The notes beneath the pieces are model-generated. The model saw only the letters and a list, made by a program, of their open reading frames with translations, had not been told where the DNA came from and searched no databases. This document shows positions 12,101 to 24,100 of a stretch of DNA of 64,000 nt, piece after piece (the first letter of the stretch is position 1; the number at the start of each line of letters is the position of its first letter). Made by a program: the position numbers and the translations under genes. This DNA comes from Dasyornis broadbenti (taxonomy: Eukaryota > Chordata > Aves > Passeriformes > Dasyornithidae), in the NCBI GenBank assembly GCA_013397935.1, contig VZRN01004407.1, forward strand, positions 3,441,865 through 3,505,864, read 5' to 3'.

Positions 12101-15100
12101 AGGCTTGTACAAAAACGAAAGTCCACTGCAAGTTTTTGTGTCTTTTTCTTCAACTCATTTGCTCTTGGCATAGGAGTTCAGATCTGATAGAAGGTAACGG
12201 AGGTGATTATCAGGCAGAAGTGTAAGGTTTTGCATAAAATGCAATATAGTTTGCAGAGAAATGAGTATGTTTCTAGTGAAATCCTCTGTGGCAGTTACAG
12301 GATATTTCTGACTTCCTTCCCCTTAAGGGTGGGTCGTCACACTGCCCTTAGTAACTTGAATTCAGTGTGATTGCTACATGAATGTTAAGAAAACTATTTA
12401 GAAAAATTGTAGAGAGAAGGGGGGAGAAAAATCAGTGAACAAACATACTTAGGCCAGATAGCTCTTTTTTCACATATATACACACACACACACACATATA
12501 CATATAGATACTTTTTCTTCTTCCACAGGAATATGTGAAATACAAAATAAAGATCACATACACGCTACAGATTCTTCTAAATCAAAGGTCATCATGAACA
12601 TTATGAATTGCATATAATATCCCACCTTTCTGTGCATTAGCTCTTCAAACAAATATCTGCTGCAGGAAGGTCAGAATCAAAGCTCAAAATCCATACTCTG
12701 TGATCTGTATCTTGTAGCTCAGACTCACTTTCATTTTTAATGCCATGATTTTACAGATCACCTTGCTAATGCATCACCTAATACCAGCAACACTCGTTAA
12801 TAGATAAATAGTTCTGACTGAGGTACTTACGAGTCCCTTCCAGCACAACAGTGAGGAGGGTTTTGGTGTGTTTCCTGCTCTGCTTGTCTGTAGCTTGAAC
12901 AATGTATTGTATTTCCTTGCACTCAGGTCTGCGCAGCACAGAGGAATCATTCACATAGAGGCTCCCATATTTGTCTTCTCGGCCTTGCAGGATGCTGACA
13001 GGATAGCAGCTCCCATTGGGGGACAGTAACTTGTAGGTGATGTTTACACCTCGGAATTTCATGCAGTTTTCAATGCAGATCTTTCCTATCTAGGCTCAAA
13101 CACCAACATAGAAATCACAGAAAGGAACAAAACTCTACACAAAAAGTATTTAGTGCTTCTCAAAAATATCTGAAATAAAATGGAGCATACTATACCTTGC
13201 CAAATTCAGCACTTATTTGGGGTTTACAGATTTATTTTCCTACCAATGCAGTATGTAAATGTTTCAAATGTAATTTATTCTCAGTAAAAATGAGAGGTAA
13301 AGCATTACTGTTGTCTTCAGATTAAGCAGTAGAAATGCAAAAAGCCTTGACAAAGAGACTCAGTGGTATTTGGTGCCTACTGCTGATGGTCAGCAATGTT
13401 CAATGAGAACAAGACCCTATGATTTGGGAAAGTCTGAGTTCAATCCCTGCTCTGTCCCAGGCTGACGAGTGAAAAAAAACATTCATGGCCTTTGAGAAAT
13501 CAAAGAGCTCAGCATGAACAAAGCTGAGACTCTTTTCAAATAACATGGAAATTGTTATTACATAATTTTTATAACATTACAGTCAAAAAGTTTCTGTCCA
13601 GTAGAGCTCTCTGAAAGCCTTAAAAGGAATAAGAACCTCATTGTTTCCCATAAGCAGTTTTAAAACATTTTAATCTAAAAATGAAAATACGTTGGTTTGT
13701 CATATTTGAACTTCTGCGTGCCAGAGTATCTAGGCTAGAACACTCCTCAGTCTGAAACACATCATCTAAGAAGCGCAAGAATGTAAAGTGCCATCTCCTG
13801 TCCAGCTCCTATAGGAACTGATCCAAAGCTCACTTTGGTTTTTCCATTTACAAGAGTGGGATTTCAATCAGGCCCAGAGGCATTGGCTTTCTTTGCAGGG
13901 AAAAACCACAATGTGAAGGGTGGGGTGTTTTTGAAGGGAAGTTGGTGATGGATTATTTTCAAACGCTGCAGTTAAGAAATGTTTTCAAGAAACACCACTG
14001 CTGGTAAAAGCATATCTGTACATCTTGGTTTCAGTATTCTTACTAAAGAATGTTGAAAAAAAAGTTTTTTTTGTACTAAGACCTCTTCCCATGAACCTGG
14101 GCTATTCGAAGTCAGAGAAAGCCTTTGCAGTTCTAGAAGCATACTTTGTTATAGGATAATCCCACTTCATCTAACTTATTGCCATTCACATCACTGATGG
14201 GTCATTTGGCACCACTCCTGTCAGGTTTTTTAGGTGGCAGGATAACACAGAAAGACCATTAAAGCCATCAGAAGCAAGGCCATTTCTTTCTGGCCGTCTC
14301 CTCTCCACAGCATGCTGGGACTGGCAGGAAGAAGAAGACAAGATTTCTACTGTTCATAAACTCTGTCTAGACACAAGGTCTAGACATGTCCCTTCCAGAA
14401 CCACGTCACCGCAGCCTCGGTGCTGCAGCGGTTTGCAACTGCTTGGACGGTGCTCCTTTGAGGCAGGAGGAGAACACAGAGATGTTCCATGGCACTAAAC
14501 TTTACACAGACTACATTAACTGCCCTTTCTACCTACTCTGTCATAACTGCTGTTTCCAGGCACCTTTTTGATTGCAGCAATCTCCTTCAATGGGGATGGA
14601 GAAGACCCCATAAATTCAGGGTCCCTGAAGAGCAGATTATCCTTTGATAGCACATTGGCCAGTTTTGCTTTCTCTGTATAATCTGAGGAGAAGCTAAAAA
14701 GGCATCCCTCAAGAAATTTCTACAAGAAAGACTCTCGTTTTGCGTGATTCCACTAAGGAAAGCCCAACCTTGTAAGTTTGCTCTGCTCCACTGGAGTCAG
14801 CTCAGCTCTCTGGTGCAGCAGAGCACAACTCCAGGGGAAAAAGGTAAAAGCAGCCACTTCCCCTTTCTTGTGAGGGTGAAAAATCAAGTAATCAGGGCAA
14901 AGGGTAGTCAGGTTAAACATCAGCTTACAGGGAAGGAACTACAAAAGTCCAATTTGCAAGACTCTGAATAGTTAACACAGAAATGCCATTATTAGAACTA
15001 GGAACAGAAAAATCCATCTTTTGAGTTCCAGTGTTTAATATAAAGTCTGGATAATGAAAATGTTCCTCTTCACTGAATTCCAGGGACATTTAGACATATA

Positions 15101-18100
15101 ACCTCTCTAAAAATCTCAGCCAATGTTATTCATCATTTTGTCTCAGTAAATGCCAATAGAGCTTTAAGTCCTTTGATAAGTTAAATGCCACTGGGCAAGC
15201 CTGCACCATGAGGCCATGCTTCTGTTATTCAATTCATTTAGCTGCTCAAATAGACAAATGGCATCAGCCCAGCAGTTAATAATTTCTTCACGCTCCTGTG
15301 TTTTCCTTAGGGCAAAAGACAGTTCAGCCTTCATATTGATTTGGCCCAGTACTTTCCCTGACTACTCTGGCACATCAAGGCTAATTATGCAGCCACCTTT
15401 AATAACGTGAAGTGCTGGGGACTAAGCTGCTTATACTGACTTGTGCTCCAAGCTGAGCACACTGTAAATTCAAACCCAGTTTCAGAAGTAAGCAGATGAC
15501 ACTTTAACTGACTGAGAACACCATCCCCAGAGCCAGGATGAGTTTTGCACTTTGATGCTCAAGAATCAGAACAAAATCTCTTTGTGAACTTGTGTTTATG
15601 CAGAACAAAGAAAAAGATCTCTTCCCAGAGATTTAGAGTCCTTGCCAGGAACAGTTTTCCCTACCACTACTGCCACCCAGTGAAATTGCACAATTAGGGG
15701 GAAATGCCACTGTTTCCAAAGATCCTAAAATTCCTTTTCAGATGTTTGACTGTCATGACAACATTCAAAACCAGAAGCTTTAAAAGTCAACTGGCTTTTT
15801 TTGGATTTGCACTCTGACACTAAAAAATCCCACATACTCCCAGATTTTCAAAATGAAGTGTCCAAGCAATCTAGGATATGTGGTTGTCCAAGTTTAATGT
15901 GGAACTCATGCATTCATAATAATATTGTATGCATACACCTATTTACAGAACACGCACACAGTAAAAAGCCCAACCAATTCATTGATCTAAACTCATACAT
16001 ACCTAACAGCTAAGTGTCCCCACTTGTTACAATTACAGTCATGTAGTGACAGATACAGCCGGGGCACATTTCCAGATGCTAAGAGTTACACTACGAGTAC
16101 CTTACATACCTGTGCTATTATTTCTTCCAGGGGGAAACCCACAGGTTTCACCCTATCCCCAGGCAACAGATGAGGGTAAAGCTTTCAGAGTCTGCTGCTA
16201 CAAAACTCTCAAACCTAACATAAAAATCTAATTTGATCTGCACAAAAAGAACAGAGTATCCTCTGAAGTTTCTAACAGACTGCAAATTGAAAAGCTGCAG
16301 CCACAAGGCATCACAAAGTGTCATAAAGGAGTACCTTTTTTTTGTAGTGAGGCTGCTACATGAGCACATTTGGTACCTTTCTCTTATTTAGGATATTCAG
16401 TGAGGACTATGGACAAAATGTCCCTTGCCAGAGCAGTAGAATTTTTATTGGTCATGTACAGCCTCTTCTGTACTTTGAAGAGCTATCAAGGCACAGTGCA
16501 CTTCATCAGATTAAATATAAGAATATGCAATATATCTAACTTCCCTTTTTCTTTCTTTTTATAATTAGCCAGAGGCTTAAAAATTAATAAAACTTAATTC
16601 TTCCTTAAAATCTTCTAATGAATTGGTTTTCTCTGCAATTGGGATGACCATATTTTAGTCTCAATCCTCCTCTCTGCTACAATAGTTACAAGGCATGCTT
16701 TCCAGCAGCTCTCCCAAAAAAGCTCATCCCTGATGTTTTTAATATTCACTTTCATAACATTAATTATATTGAGCTAGCGCCTTATTAATTAATGCACATG
16801 TTCCATAGGAATTACATTGTAATTTTCACCTGATTAATGTCAACCTGTTAGAAAGTGTCTCTGGAAAGCATTATTAATGGCAATGGTGGTGATTAAGCTA
16901 AAATGAGGGTTAAATTAGGAAACACACTAATTACTAACTGGCCATTACCTAAAGAAAAGCCATTAATATATTGAGACTCCAATAGCTGGACAAATGTCTT
17001 TTTCTTTTCGGCCTTGACATTGTTCCACTTTTTCATGCCTAAGCTTCTCATAGGTGCAAGTCCTCCTGTCCACAATATGTTATTTCTCTCCATGAGCACT
17101 TCCATGTGTGGCTCCTCCTCTGTTATTACATGTGGGAGACGTAGTGCCCAGCCTACCTGCTACCTCCTACATCCAGCACCGATCATACTGATAGCACATT
17201 TTTCACTGATTCTGCTTAAAACAGTTAAAGCCAATGTGCACTTTAATGCATCTTGCCCCAATGATTCAGCTATCAAGCTCCATCCGAAAGTGGATGTATA
17301 ATTAACGTGGTTCTTACTTGTGCAAAGCGTTCAGCATTTCTATTCACTGTGAACTGGTAAGTTATGTTTGAAAACTGAATGCTGACAGGGAGGATGGAGA
17401 CATTGAAATGAAGCATCACCGATCTTTCTGGGCCATGGAATTCTGTGTCATTCACCAAAACATCCAGCTGGAAGGAACGATGTTCTGTGACTGAAATGCT
17501 TTTATTCAGTACCAGTTCTGTGAAGGAAAATATTAGTCTATTATTAATCCACACGATCTGTAGGTGTGTACTTTAATACTGCAAGCCCAACAAAAACAGA
17601 CGTATCAAATTTAATTATACATATCAAAGTTTCCTAACAGGAAGGAGAGAGTGAGTTAAATATGAAATATGTTCTTAGGGACTTATGCTCTCTGCCATTC
17701 AAGATGTTTGGGAGGCCTTTTCCCTTCTACCTACCATACTGAGAATCCTACAATCAAAACTTCCTGCTTATAAGTTTATACAACATCATTCCCTACACTT
17801 CCTATCCCAGAGATTTTTTCAGTATATATTTAAAACTCAGTGTTTTCTTTACTTGAAATTTCTCAGCTTTCTTTGGCTCAATATTTACAAAATGCTTAGA
17901 AAAGTTCAGGAGCTTATTGGTCAATTACTAACAAGAATTTCTCCTTTATTTGAAGGAAGAATCCTTACTGTACTCATGTCGAGTCCCCCTCACTTGGCTG
18001 CCATTTGGGCTGAAGTGGATTTCATCAAAGATGTGCTCTACACGAAATGTTTCACTTATCCAGGGATCATCAGTGATGATGGTTCCTGTGTATTTCTTTC

Positions 18101-21100
18101 TGCTGCTTTCAAGAGGATAAATAGGTGTGGTGTCTGCATCATACACGGTCAGCATGGCAAGAACAGTGCCCTGGAAGGAAACAAATGACATTGCTGAAGG
18201 ACCTGACGCTTTCTTCTTCTTATAACTGTTTTGGAGACTGAAATACTGGTCAAACAAGATCTTACAACTTTCACTGAAACCCACGCAAATGTACTTATAC
18301 TTGTCTTGTCAAGACTTGTTTTAGTCAGGAGATGGCAGCAAACTCCCAAAATCAGTCTTTTCCAGACACAAATATGATCAAAATGTACTTTGAAGGGAAA
18401 GCTGGCCACCAAAAGAGAACTTGTTGTTAGGAAACAGAAGTTCTCTCATGAAAAACACATCATTTATCTCCCCAAAGAAATGTCTTCTCTATACCATTGA
18501 CTTAAAAAGGGTTGTTGCTCCCATGGAAGAGCCAAAGAGTCCACCTGTGTACTTCTCTGCTGAGGTAAGGGGTGTATGTGTGCAGGGGTACCAAAGACAC
18601 TCAGGGATGCAGACCTCTTGAAAGATCAGCTTGGCATGGTAAGGGAAAAGTGGGAGGACGCCATTAACACAAGCTTCCAGAGCACTCCATTAACAGCCTG
18701 GCCCTGGAAACTTCACAAGTGCAGCGTCTGTCTGTAGAAGTCAGCCACCACCTCTACAGCATCCTAATAAATGTTCTGAATGTAGTTCTGATAGCTTATA
18801 TAGATTTGCTTGTATGGGACAGATACACACACACACACCTGCTCTAACAAGACTCCATTTTAATCACCTGGGGGAAGCAACCCTGTAACAAAACAAAGCA
18901 GAGCTCAGTATGGAGAGATCCAGCCATCCTGACCACAGACTCAGAAACTGGCCATCCTCACCTTGGAAACTGCTCCAATTTCTTCACACTGTTTAATTAC
19001 CAACCAAAACTCTTTTTTCTTTGGGATTTGAATAAGACGTAACTCGGGGGAGAGGAACGCTACAAACAGTATTTTACAATCACAGGTCTGTAGAGCATGG
19101 TGTGGTGATGGGCTCATTGCCGAGATCCATTACCCAGACAGAACACGATGCTTCCCAGGAATCATGCCTCGCCCCACTGCTGTGCTCAAACTGCAGGGAC
19201 TACGGAAAGGAGCGTTGACTTTTGGCTGGCAGAAATATGAAGTGGACACAGCAGTAAAGGGGAAAAGGGTATTTACTTTGGTTTTTAATAGGGTTTTAGG
19301 TGCAGAGCTTGTTTAAAGGTGAAAACACGCTGAGAAGCACACACCGTATAACACGCATACAATTTTTATGGACTTTGCAAATTAGCATATCTACTTAAAA
19401 TTTCCCAATAAGAAACTTACTTGATGAAGTAATTGCCTCTTTATTTTAATTATTACCTTTTCAATGAGATTACAGTCTAGTTTACAAAGTATGTTTTAGC
19501 GAGAAGCCTCCATCTAAGGTTGGAACCTCTAGCTCTGAGATAGTATATAGACCTCTTGGCCTCCTACTGTGAATGTTTGGTCTTTTTGCTTTGCAAAACT
19601 CCCAAACTAAGCTAAATATCAGACTACAAAAATTACAAGTATGTGGGGCTAAAGTACAAAGAATGAGAAAAGGGTACAGAGAATGGGAAAAGGTATAAAA
19701 ATGTATATAAAAGACAAAAAATCATCAAGTATCAGGAGAACATTACCTCTTTCCTATTGAACTCCACGACAGCATCTGCAGTGTCAGTGCCATTGGGAAG
19801 GAAGGGAGGAGAGTCATCTTCATCCAACACATTCACCAGGAAGGGCACCTCAACCTGCATTTCCCTGAATCCCTCTCTGACGGTGCACTTGGCAATGAGC
19901 TCGTATCTCTCTCTCTCCTCCCGATCCAGGCGCTGTGTCACCCGCACGCTGGTGGTGTTCTCGTTGTACCAAAAGGGAACACCTTCAGCTGGAAAACAGC
20001 CACAACACACACAGGGACAATCATTTCCCAGTATTGGGCTCTGATGCTTTAATACTCTTTTGCAGTCCAGTAAATCTGTTTGGACATCATGACTGCACAG
20101 TAAAACACAGAACTGAAACAAAAGGAACTTGTATGGCTATATTAGGGTAGGGAGAAAACATGGAATAGGTGGGAAGATTCTACAGTCTAGAAGCAGCATG
20201 ATCTAAAGCACAGGATATTCTCAGTCTACTTTTAGCAGATATAAAATTCTAAAAATTATCTTTTCTTTAGGGAAGAGGATAGTCATCCTTCCCATTTCCT
20301 CTGTATATCTCAAAGGCAAAATCTTCTGGCTCAGTTTAGGTTTGCAATGGACCTTCCTTTATAGAATCAAATCCCGAAGATCTACTACAAAAAAGATCTT
20401 AAACAGTGCAGCTGTTTGCATCTATTGCTACTATGTGAGCAGCTCAGATCCAGTTTTACCTGCTAGCAATTTGTAGGAAATGCTGAGATTCTGACACAGA
20501 TGATGAACTGAGGGTAACTGGAGCTGATGAAATATGCCAGGTGGTTTATTCTCCTTGATGTGAAAGGAGAGATCCATTTCGGTGAAGCAAAGCTGCCTTG
20601 CTGTGAGGGAACTGCAAGCTGGCGCAGTAGCATTGATCAAAGAGAGGAAAACTGTGGTGCGTGTAGCGGAGTCACATTCCTTCTCTTGGAAAGGGTGGGA
20701 TGAAAGGAAGACATACAGCATCACCTTGGATAATGGCATCCAGTTTCCTACAGCTTCAGGGGGAAGAAATCACCATAAGAAATATTTTACAGAAGACAAG
20801 CCAACATTTCTTTTCCTCATTTTCTACCCTAGTCCATTAGTCCATAAATGATCGTTAAATCCTATTACGTGGCAAAACAATTCTTCGATATGCCATACGC
20901 TAGTGAGAAGACCTTAAATCTTAATAATCCAAATAAGACAAAAACTATAGCTCTTGGCACCAATTTTGCAATGTAGAATCTCAAAACCAGTATCAGCATT
21001 CTGTCTGTAAGACACTGGCATAAAACACATCACTAACAGTAATCAGCTTTTTGACAGGACTGCTTTTTGAAGGGACTAGAGCATAGGGGGGTGGAAACAC

Positions 21101-24100
21101 GAAAAAAAAATGCACAAGATGGCAACAGATACTCAGGACAAACCCATGTCTACTATCATTTCAGTCACACCATTCCAACAGCTCATTCCAAATGAGGATA
21201 TGGACCAAATTGTTTAAGTTCAGAGAACATATTGCGCCATCATTTTGAAATATAAAGAGGTGGACAACAGATAAAATCAAGCTGTGGCAAGAAGTTAAAA
21301 TCAAGCTGTGGCATCTACTAATACATCCTCAAGCCTTATTTTGATTCCCTTGGTTTGAATACAGACAGAACAGTAATATCTCTGTAATAGATGTAATTCA
21401 CTTGAAAATATGTTCTAGGTCACTTTGATCTGTAGGAACAAAACAAGGCTCTCGAGTTTTGAGCTATTCCTCCTTTGTTCAGCACAAATATTTGATATAC
21501 ACGAACACGAAGTACTGAAAATGGATGAAATATCAAACACTCAGCACTTAAAAAATGAAGCTTTAAGTGCCTGAAGTTGAAAATTTCAACATCAAGGCAC
21601 ACAAGTCTGAAGGTAGTGTTGATATATGGTTCTTACAGACTGAAGATAGTTACTACAGACTCTCTCAGCAGTAAAATTTCTGCAACTGATCACAGTGGTA
21701 TGCCATTAACTCCTCACCCATTTCCTCTTCCACCATGTAATGATACCTAATTTCCTCATAGATCAAAATCACCAAAACCAATTTACTGCTACAGTATAAA
21801 AGAAGAGAAAAAAAAATTGAGATAATTAATTTCTGTAGTTCAACAGTAACCTTCTCTAACAAAGCCAAATCTCAAGAGAGGGAGAGAGCTACAATTAACC
21901 ATTTCTTCTAAGAGCTCTTTAGTGTTACATGCAAATGTATTTTGTGAATCCAGGTTACCAGAATTCAAGGACCATTTATGTAAGAGTTTGAACCACTCTT
22001 ATAGCATTGGTCTGGACACTAAGCACCCACTGTTAACACAATGTAATTGGTCTCACTTGCATCAGTAGATGAACAAACTGCAAATCTCAATGAAATGCTA
22101 GGACCTATACAGCTGTGAAATGCAGAAAAAGTATTTCCAGTAATGCAACTTTCCCACCCTATTAGAGTACCCAGTGTGAGCAACAGGATCTGTCCCAGAT
22201 CAGCATCTGCTTTGGCATACTGGTGTGGGTTTCATTTGGTCTAGTTTCTCATTTTAAAAGGGCAGATGTGTTTTTTCCAAATTTGATGTGCATCTTCTGA
22301 TGGAGAAATCTCATCATCTGAATGTATTTTGCTTTAAGAACAGATACCTCAACAAGAAAAGCTGGTCTTCTCATACTTACACAGCATGTTAAAGTCTTCT
22401 CTATCCAGGCTTTTGCTGAGGTAGAGAACTCCTGTTTTTTCTCTGATTTGAAACCAATTATTTTCATGTGATCTTGCTCGAGAAATTATGAGATTCTGGC
22501 ACAGATGAAAGTGGGCCATTTCCTCACGTGAATCCTTCAAGGCATGGATGCGCAGGAGCGGCATTCCCGCTGACTCGTCAATGTAAACATTCTCCAAGTA
22601 CTCTTTCCTGGGAAAGTAGAGACCCAAGGCAGCTGCAAAGGAAGGCACACGAGAGGAGGTAGGCCCAGTTAAATGATTTTTGCACTGGCATTTTCTTAAT
22701 AGATGTGTTTCCAAAGAACCAAAGGCTTCACTCTCTAAGAAGTAAAGAAGCACTAAAATAGATGTAGGAAAAAGGTAGATCCTCGTCTGGTGTAAATAAA
22801 TACAGTTTTACTGCACTGAAGCCAAGGACACAGTCACCAACAAAATGGCCTATATTTTATGTTCAAGTTTCAAAACCATCTGCTTTTTGAAAGCAAAACT
22901 GCTTTGCTGTAGACAAGGTCCAGTTTAAGCTGAACATTTAAGGAAGCTCTGCTTGCCAAATTTTGTTTAAGTTCCTATCTGGTGCTCTCAGTTGTAATTC
23001 CATTATCTCACAGACAATATTCAAAGAAGGAAAAAAAAATTGAAATCACACACTTTAAAAGCCTTTAAACATGGTCTCTGTTGAGAGAAAACACAAAAAT
23101 TTATCAATGGCTTTTACACTTCTCCTCAGATTTCATAAAACCCCTCTTATAGAGGAGTCTTTTTTGGCTCCGCCCTTTTTAAACAGGCCAGCATGATACT
23201 TTTCATACAGAAAATGGAAGTTGTTTAAAAAAACCTGACATGAAAGTCTTTTAAGTATTTGAAATATGACAGATGGGAAAGCTGAGAAGTGACTGAGAAG
23301 AAACGTACATTTCTTTTTAGTACAATGACTGTGACTGACCTGATCATCTCCCATCCTGGCATTGCAGACATTTACATTTAGTAGGGCTCAAATGCCCCTT
23401 GGAGCCTGTTTCCTCAGCTGATCTCACCTCACCAGGTCACGGTGCAATGGCCTCTCTACCTGTTTCCAGAGCCTCCTTTCCAATTTCACTTCTTGCCAAA
23501 GTGATCACAGTGGAATCACAGTTTGATTAGCAAGGAGGGGACAAAGTGATGCTCACTGCACTCAGACTGAAATACTGGGACTGTCACTCTTGCATTTTAT
23601 GTGCACTGACAGTCAGTACTTGTTCCAATCCAAAAGAACAGTTGAAAACAGCAAAATTTTGCATCATTTAATCCAATTTGATAAGAAGTCAGACACATAA
23701 AAAGCTCACACATCTGCTGAACAAATGTAAACAATAACAACTTCCATATGTTACTAATACAAAGCTCTCTCAGCTTAAATCAAGCCAGATACAACTGGAA
23801 GTGATGGTAAGGCAGCAGTAAAATTGGGATATAATGCCAAAACATCTTCAAAATAGCATCAGGCTATAGCACATACTTATTTTGTATTACTATTGGATCC
23901 ATACACTGTTCTACTGAATGGAGTGCACCGCAAACAAATTGTAAACAAGAGACCTCTAATTTAATTTAGAAATACCACAGAAACCATTGTACCTTGCAAC
24001 GACTGATGATATCATCTGTGTCCCTGGATGCCATTACATCCATCAGGTTTTCAGAGGGCCATTGTTTGTTTTTTTTTAATATATATACTTTGCAAAATAC

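Larger units (their letters stand above)
13090..17317 (-). other. RET: RET intron 6
   Basis: 4228 bases, the longest intron after intron 1. Contains a possible SINE relic near 13425-13490 and a homeodomain-motif-dense stretch at 16720-16960. No gene. Confidence 0.9.
18171..19746 (-). other. RET: RET intron 4
   Basis: 1576 bases. Contains a short AC repeat (18825-18838) and a 20-base imperfect tandem duplication (19654-19693). No gene. Confidence 0.9.

Noticed and set aside
17685..18188. Plus-strand open frame of 167 codons
   Set aside because: It overlaps the antisense of RET exon 5 and continues through intron 5; conserved coding sequence on the other strand explains its openness.
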